Positions 16,962 through 25,308 of a stretch of 50,924 nt of DNA are shown in pieces. The notes below the pieces were generated by a model. It saw nothing but the letters and a program-made list of their open reading frames with translations. It made no database searches and was not told the DNA's origin. The stretch comes from Clostridiales bacterium (GTDB lineage Bacteria; Bacillota; Clostridia; Lachnospirales; Cellulosilyticaceae): assembly GCA_019418225.1 (NCBI GenBank), contig DYCF01000012.1, forward strand, positions 66,519 through 117,442, read 5' to 3'. Made by a program: the position numbers and the translations under genes. The stretch's first letter is position 1. Each line of letters starts with the position of its first letter.

Positions 16962-18914
16962 TTATTTACTTAATACAACTACATTTCCTTCAGTAAAGTT
17001 AGTGAAATTAGACCAGTCTGAATTTGCACTACGTGTTTGAATGCTTACTGTACCACCCTGTGGTTTTAAAATTATAGTACTATCAATTGTTATTTCAAGA
17101 TATTTACCTTCACTATCTTCACCAAATGTTCCATTTACATTTGATGTAAGTGCTTGATACCAAGGTGCTTCATTTAACTGCGCTGCTGCATGATCACACC
17201 AGAATTGCATTGATGTACTATCATCCTTATTAAAGTAATAACGAATTGCTAAATTAGATAAATCAATACTCTCTGAACCTGTAGCTGAAATAGTATATGT
17301 TTGTGCAATAGAGTTACTTACCTGAGTTGTAACATTTACTTCTACACCATCTACAGTTGTCCCTGGATTTGGATCAGGGGTTGGTGTTGGTTCTGGCGTT
17401 GGGTCTGGAGTTGGGGTTGGATCTGGTGTTGGATCTGGTGTTGGTTCTGGTGTTGGATCTGGTGTTGGTTCTGGCGTTGGTTCTGGCGTTGGGGTTGGAT
17501 CTGGTGTTGGATTAACTACGCTAATATCACCATCCGTAATAATTCCAGCTAATGCCATAACTAAACCTGCGTTATAGTCAATACCTACCTCTGTTTCTGT
17601 ATATTGATTTGGATCATTTGAATATGAATCACCATTTCCAGGACCACCTACTAAAGCGCCCGTTAATATATGTTTTGCATCTTTTAAGTTATTATTATCA
17701 TTAAATCCTTGATAGCCATTAGCTGCTCTATGATGTGGTTTAGTTGGATACTTGCTACCAAAACCAATCATATAAGACATGCTATTAGGATTATCTCCTA
17801 AAATATAATTAACTTGACTCATTGCTAAATCTTTAGCCTTTGTATCTCCTGACATCTTGTAGTATTGCATTGCAATAGCTGATGCAGCTGCAGAGTATCT
17901 TAATGATCCCCAGCTATTTAAAATCTTTAAGCCCCCTGGTGTTTCTGACATATTGTACCAATATTCCATATTATGTTTAACAGAGTCTTTATACTTTTCT
18001 TCCCCTGTTAACTTATATAATTCAACCGCAGTTGGTATGTACATATCATCCCAACACATCGTCCATTCATTAGTTGCTACTACATTTGCATTAGTTGATG
18101 AAGCCGAATACTTTTCAGCATCAGTTAAATATTTTGCTTCACCAGTTGCTCTATATAGCCATGTTGCAGCCCATGCTAAATCATCCTTATAACTACTACT
18201 TGAATAAAAACTCTGATATTGAGCTATTCCTTGATTAGATATTCCTAGTACGTATAAAGATTTAGCTGCTGATAAGCATCTAGATGCATATTCAGGATCT
18301 CTATCTTTACTATTTAAGTACATAATAGATAATGCTGCTGATGCACCACCTGCAATATCTGAACCTGCTGAACCAGAATTTAATGTAAAGTATGTTTGTC
18401 TATCACCTTGTAATTCCGGTGATCCCCAATAACTGTGATCTACATTTCCATCTCCTACTTGATAATAAAATGTATTAGCATTTGGATGACACTTTAATAA
18501 ATAATCTGTAACATATTTTAATGTGTCATACATCTTATCAGAGTTACCTGTCTTCTCAAAAGCATCTCTATAATCTAAATAAGTCCAACCAAGTACACTC
18601 GCTGCGTAGTTTTGTGTTATACCAAATTTTACATGGTCACCACAGTCATGAAAACCACCAGTTAAATCAATTCCCTTATCACTACCATCATTAACATGGC
18701 ATGCACTACGCCAATCAAATTCATTATTATCAGCTACATTTGGTCCACATTTATTTGCATCATAGAAAATAACACTGTCTTTTAAGGCTAAATTATAATC
18801 AAATGCTGATGCAGTTGATGAAGCTATCAGCGGCATTCCTGCAAATGCTGATAATAACATACTAAAACTTAAGAAATATACCCCTTGTTTTTTCATTCTT
18901 TGTAAAAGTTTCAT
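16962..18914 (-). CDS. secreted GH9 endoglucanase with CBM3-like domain
   Basis: A 650-residue exported cellulase. Residues 1-37 look like a signal peptide (KK, hydrophobic core, ASSTASA). The GH9 catalytic module (about 38-465) shows the nucleophile-side GGFHDCGDHVKFG with Asp90 and Asp93, HHR at 394-396, and the catalytic acid Glu442 in TEVGIDYNAG. A proline-threonine linker of PT[DE]PT repeats (about 469-518) joins a C-terminal domain (522-650) whose IDLSNLAIRYYF and FWCDHAA are CBM3-like. There is no dockerin or S-layer domain, so it is probably a free rather than cellulosomal enzyme. It stands alone, between terminators, with its own promoter region. Confidence 0.93.
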   Translation of the reverse strand: MKLLQRMKKQGVYFLSFSMLLSAFAGMPLIASSTASAFDYNLALKDSVIFYDANKCGPNVADNNEFDWRSACHVNDGSDKGIDLTGGFHDCGDHVKFGITQNYAASVLGWTYLDYRDAFEKTGNSDKMYDTLKYVTDYLLKCHPNANTFYYQVGDGNVDHSYWGSPELQGDRQTYFTLNSGSAGSDIAGGASAALSIMYLNSKDRDPEYASRCLSAAKSLYVLGISNQGIAQYQSFYSSSSYKDDLAWAATWLYRATGEAKYLTDAEKYSASSTNANVVATNEWTMCWDDMYIPTAVELYKLTGEEKYKDSVKHNMEYWYNMSETPGGLKILNSWGSLRYSAAASAIAMQYYKMSGDTKAKDLAMSQVNYILGDNPNSMSYMIGFGSKYPTKPHHRAANGYQGFNDNNNLKDAKHILTGALVGGPGNGDSYSNDPNQYTETEVGIDYNAGLVMALAGIITDGDISVVNPTPDPTPTPEPTPEPTPDPTPEPTPDPTPDPTPTPDPTPEPTPTPDPNPGTTVDGVEVNVTTQVSNSIAQTYTISATGSESIDLSNLAIRYYFNKDDSTSMQFWCDHAAAQLNEAPWYQALTSNVNGTFGEDSEGKYLEITIDSTIILKPQGGTVSIQTRSANSDWSNFTNFTEGNVVVLSK

Positions 18915-19016
18915 ATTACTCCTCCTATTATTTATATTTTTCCTTTCTTATGTACCTTAATTTCTCCTTTTCATTTCCCCTTTTGCTATTATCTAAGTCA
19001 CCTTTACTCTAGACTT

Positions 19017-19065
19017 ATTATAAAACTTATTCATATTTACATGTTTAAAAATGATTAACATGTAA
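19017..19065 (-). promoter_or_regulatory. GH9 gene promoter region with inverted-repeat operator
   Basis: On the minus strand a TATAAT (19017-19022) lies about 100 bp before the start codon. A 9-bp inverted repeat, TTACATGTT (19037-19045) and AACATGTAA (19057-19065), separated by 11 bp, covers the expected -35 region, where only a weak AACATG is present. This layout suggests control by a dimeric regulator. The regulator is unknown. Confidence 0.5.
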
Positions 19066-19102
19066 AATTTTGTGACATAACATAATTTATTTACTTTCCC
19101 AA

Positions 19103-19156
19103 CAAAAAAAGTGTACTAGATGATGAATTTTCTTCCTCTTCTAATACACCTTTTGT
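19103..19156 (-). terminator. terminator of the symporter gene
   Basis: GTGTATTAGA pairs with TCTAGTACAC (one G-U), followed on the minus strand by T7. It starts about 35 bases after the stop codon of the symporter. The other strand has only a T4 run. Confidence 0.8.
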
Positions 19157-19190
19157 TAATTTATTCTATATTTAAACATTTACACTTTCA

Positions 19191-20591
19191 TTAAACTTCT
19201 TCTATATTAACTTCTCTTTCTAAATTAACATGATCTGGTAAACCTTGCTCTCTGGCCTTAAGATGATCCATATACTTCTTAGTTTCTGCTACAACTACAC
19301 CTGATAGGAGAATAAGTCCAACTAAGTTTGGAAAAGCCATCAATCCATTTACGATGTCTGCAAGTACCCAGATTACTTCTAATTTAATGAATCCACCTAT
19401 TGCAACCATTGCTAAAAATATGATTCTATAAATTGTGATTCCTCTTACACCTGCTAAGTATTCTAAACAACGTTCACCATAATAGCACCAGCCTAAAATT
19501 GTTGTAAACGCAAATAGTGTTAAACAAATCGTTACTAAAATTGGCCCTGCAGTTGGTAAGACTTGTGCAAAAGCATCTTGTGTCATGTTTGCTCCAACGT
19601 TTTCACCTTGCCATACACCAGTTACAATAAGTGTAAGGCCCGTTAATGTACAAATAATGATTGTATCAATAAATGTACCTGTCATTGAGATAAGCCCTTG
19701 TTCTGCTGGCCATTCTGTCTTAGCAGCAGCTGCTGCAATTGGCGCGCTACCAAGGCCAGATTCATTAGAGAATACGCCACGTGCAATACCTGCTTGAATA
19801 GCTTTCGCTACTATTGCACCTGTAAATCCTCCAACTGCTGCTGTTGGTGTAAATGCACCTTTAAAAATCATTGCAAGTGCAGGAATAACCTGCCCTGCAT
19901 TATTTCCTAAAATAATAACTGTAAAAATAATATATGTGATTGCCATAAATGGTACAACTTTTTCTGCTACCTTAGAAATACTTTTAATACCACCAAATAC
20001 AATAACGCCAATTAAGATTGCCACTATAACACTTGTAATTCTAGTATCTACACCAACTGTAGACTGAATACTTGTTGCAATGGAGTTAACTTGCGAAAAT
20101 GTCCCGATTCCGAGTAATGCTACTAAAATACCACTTACTGCAAAGAAAATTGCCAACGGTTTAAACTTCTTGCCAAGTCCACGTTCAATGTAATACATAG
20201 GTCCACCTGATACTTGGCCATTATCATCAATTGTTCTATATTTAATTGCAAGTACGCCTTCTGCATACTTAGTTGCCATTCCAAAGAATGCTGCAACCCA
20301 CATCCAAAATAATGCACCAGGTCCACCTGCTCTAATAGCAGTTGCCACACCAACAATATTTCCAGTACCAACGGTTGCTGCCAGCGCTGTACATAATGCA
20401 CCGAAACTATTAATATCACCTGTTCCATTATTTTCTGCCTTAAAGATTAACTTGAAGGCTTTAGGTAGTTTAATTACTTGTATAAGACCTAATCGTATTG
20501 TAAATAAAATACCTGTACCTACTAATAAAGTTAAAAGTACTGGTCCCCATACAATATCATCAACACCTTGTAAAAATCCTAAAATATCCAT
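19191..20591 (-). CDS. sodium:alanine/glycine symporter (AgcS family)
   Basis: A 466-residue integral membrane protein with about 10-11 hydrophobic segments. The family signature is in GALCTALAATVGTGNIVGVATAI (about 65-87) and GIARGVFSNESGLGSAPIAAA. It takes up alanine or glycine with sodium. The upstream tandem glycine riboswitch makes glycine the more likely physiological substrate or signal. The ATG has GAAGGGAG upstream. Confidence 0.92.
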   Translation of the reverse strand: MDILGFLQGVDDIVWGPVLLTLLVGTGILFTIRLGLIQVIKLPKAFKLIFKAENNGTGDINSFGALCTALAATVGTGNIVGVATAIRAGGPGALFWMWVAAFFGMATKYAEGVLAIKYRTIDDNGQVSGGPMYYIERGLGKKFKPLAIFFAVSGILVALLGIGTFSQVNSIATSIQSTVGVDTRITSVIVAILIGVIVFGGIKSISKVAEKVVPFMAITYIIFTVIILGNNAGQVIPALAMIFKGAFTPTAAVGGFTGAIVAKAIQAGIARGVFSNESGLGSAPIAAAAAKTEWPAEQGLISMTGTFIDTIIICTLTGLTLIVTGVWQGENVGANMTQDAFAQVLPTAGPILVTICLTLFAFTTILGWCYYGERCLEYLAGVRGITIYRIIFLAMVAIGGFIKLEVIWVLADIVNGLMAFPNLVGLILLSGVVVAETKKYMDHLKAREQGLPDHVNLEREVNIEEV

Positions 20592-20885
20592 AAAAAAATA
20601 CTCCCTTCTTTAATTAAAAATTCAAAGTCGAGGAGTTCCTTAAGTTTATAGACTATTGCGGTACATAATATTTTCATTCCTATAATTTAACCCTATATAA
20701 ATAAAATCATATAATATTATAGATTCCCAGTTTCTATTACCTATATCATCTAAGAATAACTAATAAACTAAAATAGACACATCTATATAATTTTTATTTA
20801 CCCTAAGAAAATATAAATAAGATTCCTCCGGAAATACTTTATTTATATCTAAGCTTCATATCACGTCTTTAATATTATGTACTAT
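20592..20885 (-). other. 5' leader between riboswitch and symporter, with a candidate expression-platform hairpin
   Basis: About 290 nt separate the second aptamer from the start codon. At 20811-20848 the minus strand can form a nearly continuous hairpin: ATATAAATAA/TTATTTATAT outside, ATTTCC/GGAAT inside. It is followed by TTTTCTT, a weak terminator-like tail, and is the best candidate for an expression platform. The rest is AT-rich with nothing recognised. Confidence 0.4.
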
Positions 20886-21068
20886 GCTCTGTCCTTTTGC
20901 CTGAGAGATTAAACAATTTCTATTGCAAAAATTGCTTTTGCCCCTTCGGCGCCCATAACTTGAGTCTCTCCAGAGTCCGTCAGCCATGCAGTTCTCACTT
21001 TATTAAGTACCTGAGAGTGTTACTCCTTCGGTGGATCTTAATGTTTATCATTTTAATCACTCTTCTGT
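20886..21068 (-). ncRNA. tandem glycine riboswitch (gcvT element)
   Basis: Two aptamers are readable on the minus strand. The upstream one has CCACCGAAGGAGTAA and ACTCTCAGG; the downstream one has CTCTGGAGAGACTC, GCGCCGAAGGGGCAA and AATCTCTCAGGCAAAAGGAC. These are the conserved glycine riboswitch blocks in the right order, and the linker between the two aptamers is short as in cooperative tandem elements. It precedes an AgcS transporter, for which OFF regulation by glycine would be expected. The direction of control is inferred. Confidence 0.93.
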
Positions 21069-21094
21069 ATAGCTTCATCCGGTTATGTATCCTA

Positions 21095-21123
21095 ATCATA
21101 TAATATTAAAAAAATAAAGTCAA
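21095..21123 (-). promoter_or_regulatory. promoter of the riboswitch-symporter transcript
   Basis: TTGACT (21118-21123), 17 bp, TATGAT (21095-21100) on the minus strand. Predicted start is near 21088, about 20 nt above the first aptamer. The -35 box lies inside the downstream arm of the upstream gene's terminator. Confidence 0.75.
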
Positions 21124-21160
21124 CAAATTTATGTTGATACACATAGTATGTTGACTCTAC
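21108..21160 (-). terminator. terminator of the phosphoesterase-like gene
   Basis: AGTCAACA (21149-21156) pairs with TGTTGACT (21118-21125) and is followed by TTATTTTTTT on the minus strand. It follows the stop codon at 21176 by about 15 bases. Confidence 0.7.
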
Positions 21161-21175
21161 TTTAATTTAACTTGA

Positions 21176-22309
21176 TTATACATTTATTTCATAAGATATC
21201 TTATGTTCTTTTAATTTTTCTTCCATATTATATAATTCATTACTAGATATTCTGTTAACTAAGCACGCTTTTCCATAATGATAAATACTGTAAATAGGTT
21301 TTACACTATATACATTCTCTAAAAATGATATTTCAAACCATTTAAGTTTTTCTGTATAACTATCTACTTCATCTTGGACAAACTGTTTTATTTCTGGCGT
21401 AATTTCACCTATATACCATTGCTGCTGACTCGTCTCACAAGTTTTAATCCTTCTACATTTAAGATAGAATAATAATTCTTTTATTTTTTCTGTTTCATTT
21501 TCCCAGCATCCAATACTAATATACTTACTTTCTCTAAAACCAATTGCTAAAACTTTTTTCATAACATGATTTTTAAATATCTCATTTTTTTCTTCATCAT
21601 TATAAATACGTAAGCATATATCTTGCTTTAAATTAACTTCTTCTATTAAATACGTATCTTCTGTACTACTTATTTTATTACTACTTTGATATATCTCCTT
21701 GCATAATATACTTTCAAATGTAAGCTTGGGCTTATTATCTTTTATTTCTAATACTACAAAATGTCCCCTATCATTTTTATCTTTCATCAATGCCCCTGGT
21801 TCAATAATATTCGTATTAAAAAATGGTTCTTTAACATGAATTAATTGTTGTAAATGCCCCCCGCTACAGAAAATATAATCATAGTACTCACCACTAATAA
21901 TTTTTCTATTACTATGAGCTATTTTCTGGGAAATTTCTGCGAAACCATTGAGATGCATCATTAATATTTTCATATTACCTAATTCAATACTCTTAATGCT
22001 TGGTAGTTGCCTAATTTTCTCCTGTAGGTCTAAACTGAGCTTTTCCCTTGCCCACTCTAAAGTCCCTACCCCTTCTTCCTGTACATTACCTTCTAATATT
22101 TTATCCTCATCATAACCTCGGATATTAATAAACCTTTTATCCTTTAATACCTTTTCAACTACCTCACAAGGATATGGCCCCTCACTCACAAAATCTCCTA
22201 GGTTTATTACTAATTCAATTTTTTTCTTTTCTACATAATTTAAGAAAGTATCCAACATATACAGGTTTGCATGGAGGTCTGAAATAATAGCAATCTTATT
22301 ATATTCCAT
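21176..22309 (-). CDS. calcineurin-like phosphoesterase family protein with degenerate active site
   Basis: The N-terminal half (about 1-200 of 377 residues) is a metallophosphoesterase of the YfcE-like type: IAIISDLHANL gives the DxH motif and LGDFVSEGPYPCEVV the GD motif. The usual GNHD motif is replaced by RGYDEDK, and the later histidines appear as MMHLNG and SGGHLQQ, so metal binding may be altered. The C-terminal 170 residues match no family I know. I prefer ATG 22309 (after AGGGGTGA) to GTG 22318. The gene stands alone. A substrate cannot be proposed. Confidence 0.7.
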   Translation of the reverse strand: MEYNKIAIISDLHANLYMLDTFLNYVEKKKIELVINLGDFVSEGPYPCEVVEKVLKDKRFINIRGYDEDKILEGNVQEEGVGTLEWAREKLSLDLQEKIRQLPSIKSIELGNMKILMMHLNGFAEISQKIAHSNRKIISGEYYDYIFCSGGHLQQLIHVKEPFFNTNIIEPGALMKDKNDRGHFVVLEIKDNKPKLTFESILCKEIYQSSNKISSTEDTYLIEEVNLKQDICLRIYNDEEKNEIFKNHVMKKVLAIGFRESKYISIGCWENETEKIKELLFYLKCRRIKTCETSQQQWYIGEITPEIKQFVQDEVDSYTEKLKWFEISFLENVYSVKPIYSIYHYGKACLVNRISSNELYNMEEKLKEHKISYEINV

Positions 22310-22441
22310 ATCACTCACCCCTATTTTCCTCTTACTATTATTTCTTTCGGTCCATTATTAAATTAACTTAATGTTCTCTGTAAACAACTCAAGGTTATAA
22401 GTACTGAATCTATATAAATATTTACCTCATGCTAATATTTA

Positions 22442-23218
22442 CTATTCTAAATTCAAATGCTTGCTCAAAATAGTATTAATGCCGAAAAATAATCCTATGC
22501 ATATTATTATTACGACAGTTATTCCGCTTAAAATTATAGCCTGAGCAGATGCTTCACTAAGGTTTATGCAACGTGCAAAAATGGCTGTTAATACATTATT
22601 AACTAAAATATTAAGTACAAAAAATGTTCCAAAAGCACTCAGCCCTCTATGTTTAGAAAATACCGGAAGTTGTGCAACTGTGAGTGAACCGTAAATTATT
22701 AAAATAAATTCTATATAACTTGCAGCTCCGCCTATTGCTATACAACTTATAAATACCCCTGCATTCATGTGAATTTGCTCTGTAATTTCTTCATTAAAAC
22801 TATGCCATAAAACTTGTATTTGACTAATTACTTCTTTTATAGAGTACCAATCAATATATGCACTAAATAGAATAATAAAAGATATTATAGCTACCAAACC
22901 ACTAATCACTGTCCACATAAGTGTCACAAGCAACTTAGAAATAATAATTTTCTTACTATCCACAGGTAACGTAAACATCAAATATCCTTCATCCCCCAGT
23001 AAATTTTTATTAAATCTTTGTACTGCCATAATTACAGTTGTTACACCTAATGCTACAAACAAGGCTACTACAATACATCCTGTTAAAACCTTTCCCCTCT
23101 GAAAATTAAAGGTATTAAATAGCTTGTTAAATATTGATAACCCTATAATTGCGAGATACATACATACAAATACCATAGCTGTAGCCTTCACTTCATACTT
23201 TAATAGTTTCCTTAACAT
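22442..23218 (-). CDS. ABC transporter permease (YtrC/D-like)
   Basis: A 258-residue membrane protein with about six hydrophobic segments (near 15-33, 45-63, 95-115, 145-170, 185-205, 225-248). It begins MLRKLLKYEVKATAM, typical of ABC-2 type permeases that follow GntR/ATPase pairs. It overlaps the ATPase gene by 7 bp, so the two proteins form one transporter. The substrate is unknown; relatives respond to cell-wall-active peptides. Confidence 0.75.
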   Translation of the reverse strand: MLRKLLKYEVKATAMVFVCMYLAIIGLSIFNKLFNTFNFQRGKVLTGCIVVALFVALGVTTVIMAVQRFNKNLLGDEGYLMFTLPVDSKKIIISKLLVTLMWTVISGLVAIISFIILFSAYIDWYSIKEVISQIQVLWHSFNEEITEQIHMNAGVFISCIAIGGAASYIEFILIIYGSLTVAQLPVFSKHRGLSAFGTFFVLNILVNNVLTAIFARCINLSEASAQAIILSGITVVIIICIGLFFGINTILSKHLNLE

Positions 23219-23910
23219 ACGAATACCTCCCTAAACAATGCATCTATAGACTTTCCTCTTTCTTCTCGGATTTCATCTACGCTCCCTTGTAATACGATGC
23301 TGCCATATGCTAAAAATATAATCTCATCACATATACTTTCTATTTCTTGGATTAAATGTGTTGCTATTAAAATTGAACTCTCAGATGTATAATTCTTAAT
23401 AATTGTTTTTAAAATATAATCCCTTGCTGCTGGATCAACCCCTCCAATAGGCTCATCTAAAATATATAAATCTGCCTTACGTGACATAACTAAAATAAGT
23501 TGAACCTTCTCTTTGGTTCCTTTTGACATAGTTTTAAGCCTATCATTAATATCTATCTTTAACTGTAACAACATATCTTCTGCTCTTTGCCTGTCAAAGT
23601 CCTCATAAAAATCCTCAAAAAATTGAAGTAAATCTTTAACCTTCATCCAATCATTTAAATACGTACGTTCTGGTAAATAAGCAATTATTTTTTTTGACTC
23701 AATCCCTGGTTTATTCCCCTTAATGGTTACGGTACCACTAGTTGGTTCTATTAAACCATTTATAATTTTAATCAAGGTGCTTTTACCACTTCCATTAGGT
23801 CCTAATAAACCAACAATCTTACCTTTTCCTATATTTAAATTTAATTCCTTTAACGCTTCCTTTGCACCATAACTTTTACTTAATCCCTCTATCCTTAACA
23901 AATCCTCCAT
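23212..23910 (-). CDS. ABC transporter ATP-binding protein
   Basis: A 232-residue ATPase with Walker A GPNGSGKST (about 36-44), a non-canonical signature MSKGTKEKVQL in place of LSGGQ, Walker B LYILDEP and an H-loop ATH. The SKGxK form of the signature is common in ABC-2 exporters with YtrA-type regulators. It pairs with the permease gene that overlaps its 3' end. Confidence 0.88.
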   Translation of the reverse strand: MEDLLRIEGLSKSYGAKEALKELNLNIGKGKIVGLLGPNGSGKSTLIKIINGLIEPTSGTVTIKGNKPGIESKKIIAYLPERTYLNDWMKVKDLLQFFEDFYEDFDRQRAEDMLLQLKIDINDRLKTMSKGTKEKVQLILVMSRKADLYILDEPIGGVDPAARDYILKTIIKNYTSESSILIATHLIQEIESICDEIIFLAYGSIVLQGSVDEIREERGKSIDALFREVFVC

Positions 23911-23933
23911 TTTAATACCCCCTTATCTATTTT

Positions 23934-24122
23934 CTAATTACAACTACCTATCCCTAATACGCCCCTTAAAATATCTCTAATCTCATCCTTGCTATATCCT
24001 AAAGATGTTAATACTTCATTAGTTTCTTTAAGCTTTTTGACTGCTACACTTTCCTTGATATCTGCTATAACTGTATTCATTATATCTGAATATGTTGAAC
24101 TAACCCCTAAATATTTTTCCAT
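23934..24122 (-). CDS. small protein of a GntR/ABC operon, unknown function
   Basis: A 62-residue soluble protein, predicted helical. Its C-terminal part LGYSKDEIRDIL resembles LGYTRKELIELV at the C-terminus of the GntR regulator encoded just upstream. It is encoded 2 bp after that gene behind a strong GGAGGAGG site and before the ABC ATPase, so it is surely translated as part of this operon. It might bind or modulate the regulator; this is a guess. It is too short for a family call. Confidence 0.7.
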   Translation of the reverse strand: MEKYLGVSSTYSDIMNTVIADIKESVAVKKLKETNEVLTSLGYSKDEIRDILRGVLGIGSCN

Positions 24123-24123
24123 A

Positions 24124-24492
24124 CTAACTTACCTCCTCCAAAAAAACACTAACCAGTTCAATTAATTCTTTTCGTGTATATCCTAGCTGTAATAATGCCG
24201 TCGTTAATTCTTTTACTTTTTCCTGGGCATATTCATTTCTTATACGCTTAATAAGTTCCCTATCTTCCGTAACAAATCTCCCACTTGTTCTTTGAGTAAA
24301 TACCAATTCTTCTCTTTCTAATTCTGCTAATGCCCTCTGCATTGTATTTGGATTAACACCAGCTTCTTGCGCTAAGTCTCGAACTGAATCTAGCTTGCTG
24401 CCTGTTTCAAGGACGCCTGATATAATTCTTAATTTAAGTTGATCTAAAAGCTGCCTATAAATCGGCTCGTTATTATTAAATTCCCACGCCAT
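24124..24492 (-). CDS. GntR-family transcriptional regulator, YtrA subfamily
   Basis: A 122-residue regulator with an N-terminal winged helix (about 9-75; NNEPIYRQLLDQLKLRIISG, VRDLAQEAGVNPNTMQRALAELE) and a short helical C-terminus, the mark of the YtrA subfamily. Such regulators repress their own ABC operon until an inducer is present. It is the first gene of a four-gene operon, and a perfect palindrome overlaps its promoter. Confidence 0.9.
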   Translation of the reverse strand: MAWEFNNNEPIYRQLLDQLKLRIISGVLETGSKLDSVRDLAQEAGVNPNTMQRALAELEREELVFTQRTSGRFVTEDRELIKRIRNEYAQEKVKELTTALLQLGYTRKELIELVSVFLEEVS

Positions 24493-24545
24493 TCAAATAC
24501 CTCCTTTTATACTCCCAACTGCTACATCTATTTTGTAATATTAAC

Positions 24546-24598
24546 TTATTGTATTAATCACTTAATACAATAATATTCCCGTATTTCATAATTGTCAA
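24546..24598 (-). promoter_or_regulatory. promoter and palindromic operator of the GntR/ABC operon
   Basis: TTGACA (24593-24598), 17 bp, TATTAT (24570-24575) on the minus strand. A perfect 12-bp inverted repeat TTATTGTATTAA / TTAATACAATAA with a 4-bp centre (24546-24573) overlaps the -10 box and the start site. This is where a repressor encoded by the first gene would bind. Confidence 0.8.
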
Positions 24599-24623
24599 TT
24601 TATTTTTAGATTTTTTATATCAT

Positions 24624-24653
24624 ATAGATTTCACATTTATAAATTTTAGTTAT
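24624..24653 (-). repeat. partial reverse copy of the 111-bp repeat
   Basis: The reverse complement reads as the last 30 bases of the repeat unit found at 27892-29609 (ATAACTAAAATTTATAAATG and onward to AAATCTAT). It lies 7 bp past the end of the GNAT pseudogene. Confidence 0.7.
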
Positions 24654-24659
24654 AACTCA

Positions 24660-25137
24660 CTATTCACCCCTTAATTTTATTTGTCTCCACTCATCCTCAA
24701 GGATAGCCATTAAAATATCATCTGCATACTCTTCGCCATCATAAATGGCATCACGTAATACACCTTTACGCTTAAATCCCACTGATTGATATGTTTTTTC
24801 CATGACCCAATCCCTTTTTGTCGCTCACTTGTCTGAAAGATTGCAATACGGAAATTAGCACTGCGTAGTTTCCAATCAATTTCATTAATAACACTCTCTC
24901 CTACAATGCTCCCATCTGGTGCTATTATAAGAAAATCATAGCGGTCATTATCTTCTACATTTTGTAAAAAGAAATTAACTATCTCATCATATGTAAATAC
25001 TTCTTTGCATCCCGTAAGTCGTGCACCTCTGAATCCAAAGGATTAAATTTTTGATAAAAATATTCTTTAGCATCTTCTGCTCGTGCAGGCCTTAGGATAA
25101 AACCATCTTTTGTCCATATTTGATTTAGTTTACTCAT
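24660..25137 (-). pseudogene. GNAT acetyltransferase, broken by frameshift and deletion
   Basis: Three blocks in different frames join into one GNAT protein. The first, from ATG 25137, is MSKLNQIWTKDGFILRPARA to LDSEV. After a one-base slip it continues LTGCKEVFTYDEIVNFF, then IVGESVINEIDWKLRSANFR to SERQKGIGSW. After a second break it resumes VMEKTYQSVGFKRKGVLRDA to DDILMAILEDEW and a TAG at 24660. About 20 residues of the usual acetyl-CoA/alpha-helix region are missing at the second break. The gene is therefore inactive. Its likely relatives are RimJ/RimL-type acetyltransferases. Confidence 0.85.
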
Positions 25138-25235
25138 TATATCTATTTCCTCCAAGATTAATTATTTACTTTTATAATTTCATCATTTCAAACCTTGAGT
25201 TGAAATTCTAAAGATAGAAGACCAAATTTTTCACT

Positions 25236-25274
25236 TCAAAAAGAGGGCATTGTATACTTATCACAATGCCCTCT
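25236..25274 (-). terminator. terminator of the parA-parB-DUF4446 operon
   Basis: An 11-bp perfect stem (GAGGGCATTGT/ACAATGCCCTC) with a 9-nt loop, followed by TTTTT on the minus strand, 35 bases beyond the stop codon of the DUF4446 gene. Confidence 0.9.
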
Positions 25275-25308
25275 CCTCTACTACTTCTATATTCAATTCA
25301 TAGGCTAA

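Noticed and set aside
17301..17552. 83-codon tryptophan-rich open frame on the plus strand
   Set aside because: It is the antisense of the proline-threonine linker of the endoglucanase; the Trp/Cys repeats are the mirror of PT codons.
20897..21103. 68-codon plus-strand frame over the riboswitch
   Set aside because: It is the complement of the conserved glycine aptamers and has no supporting features.
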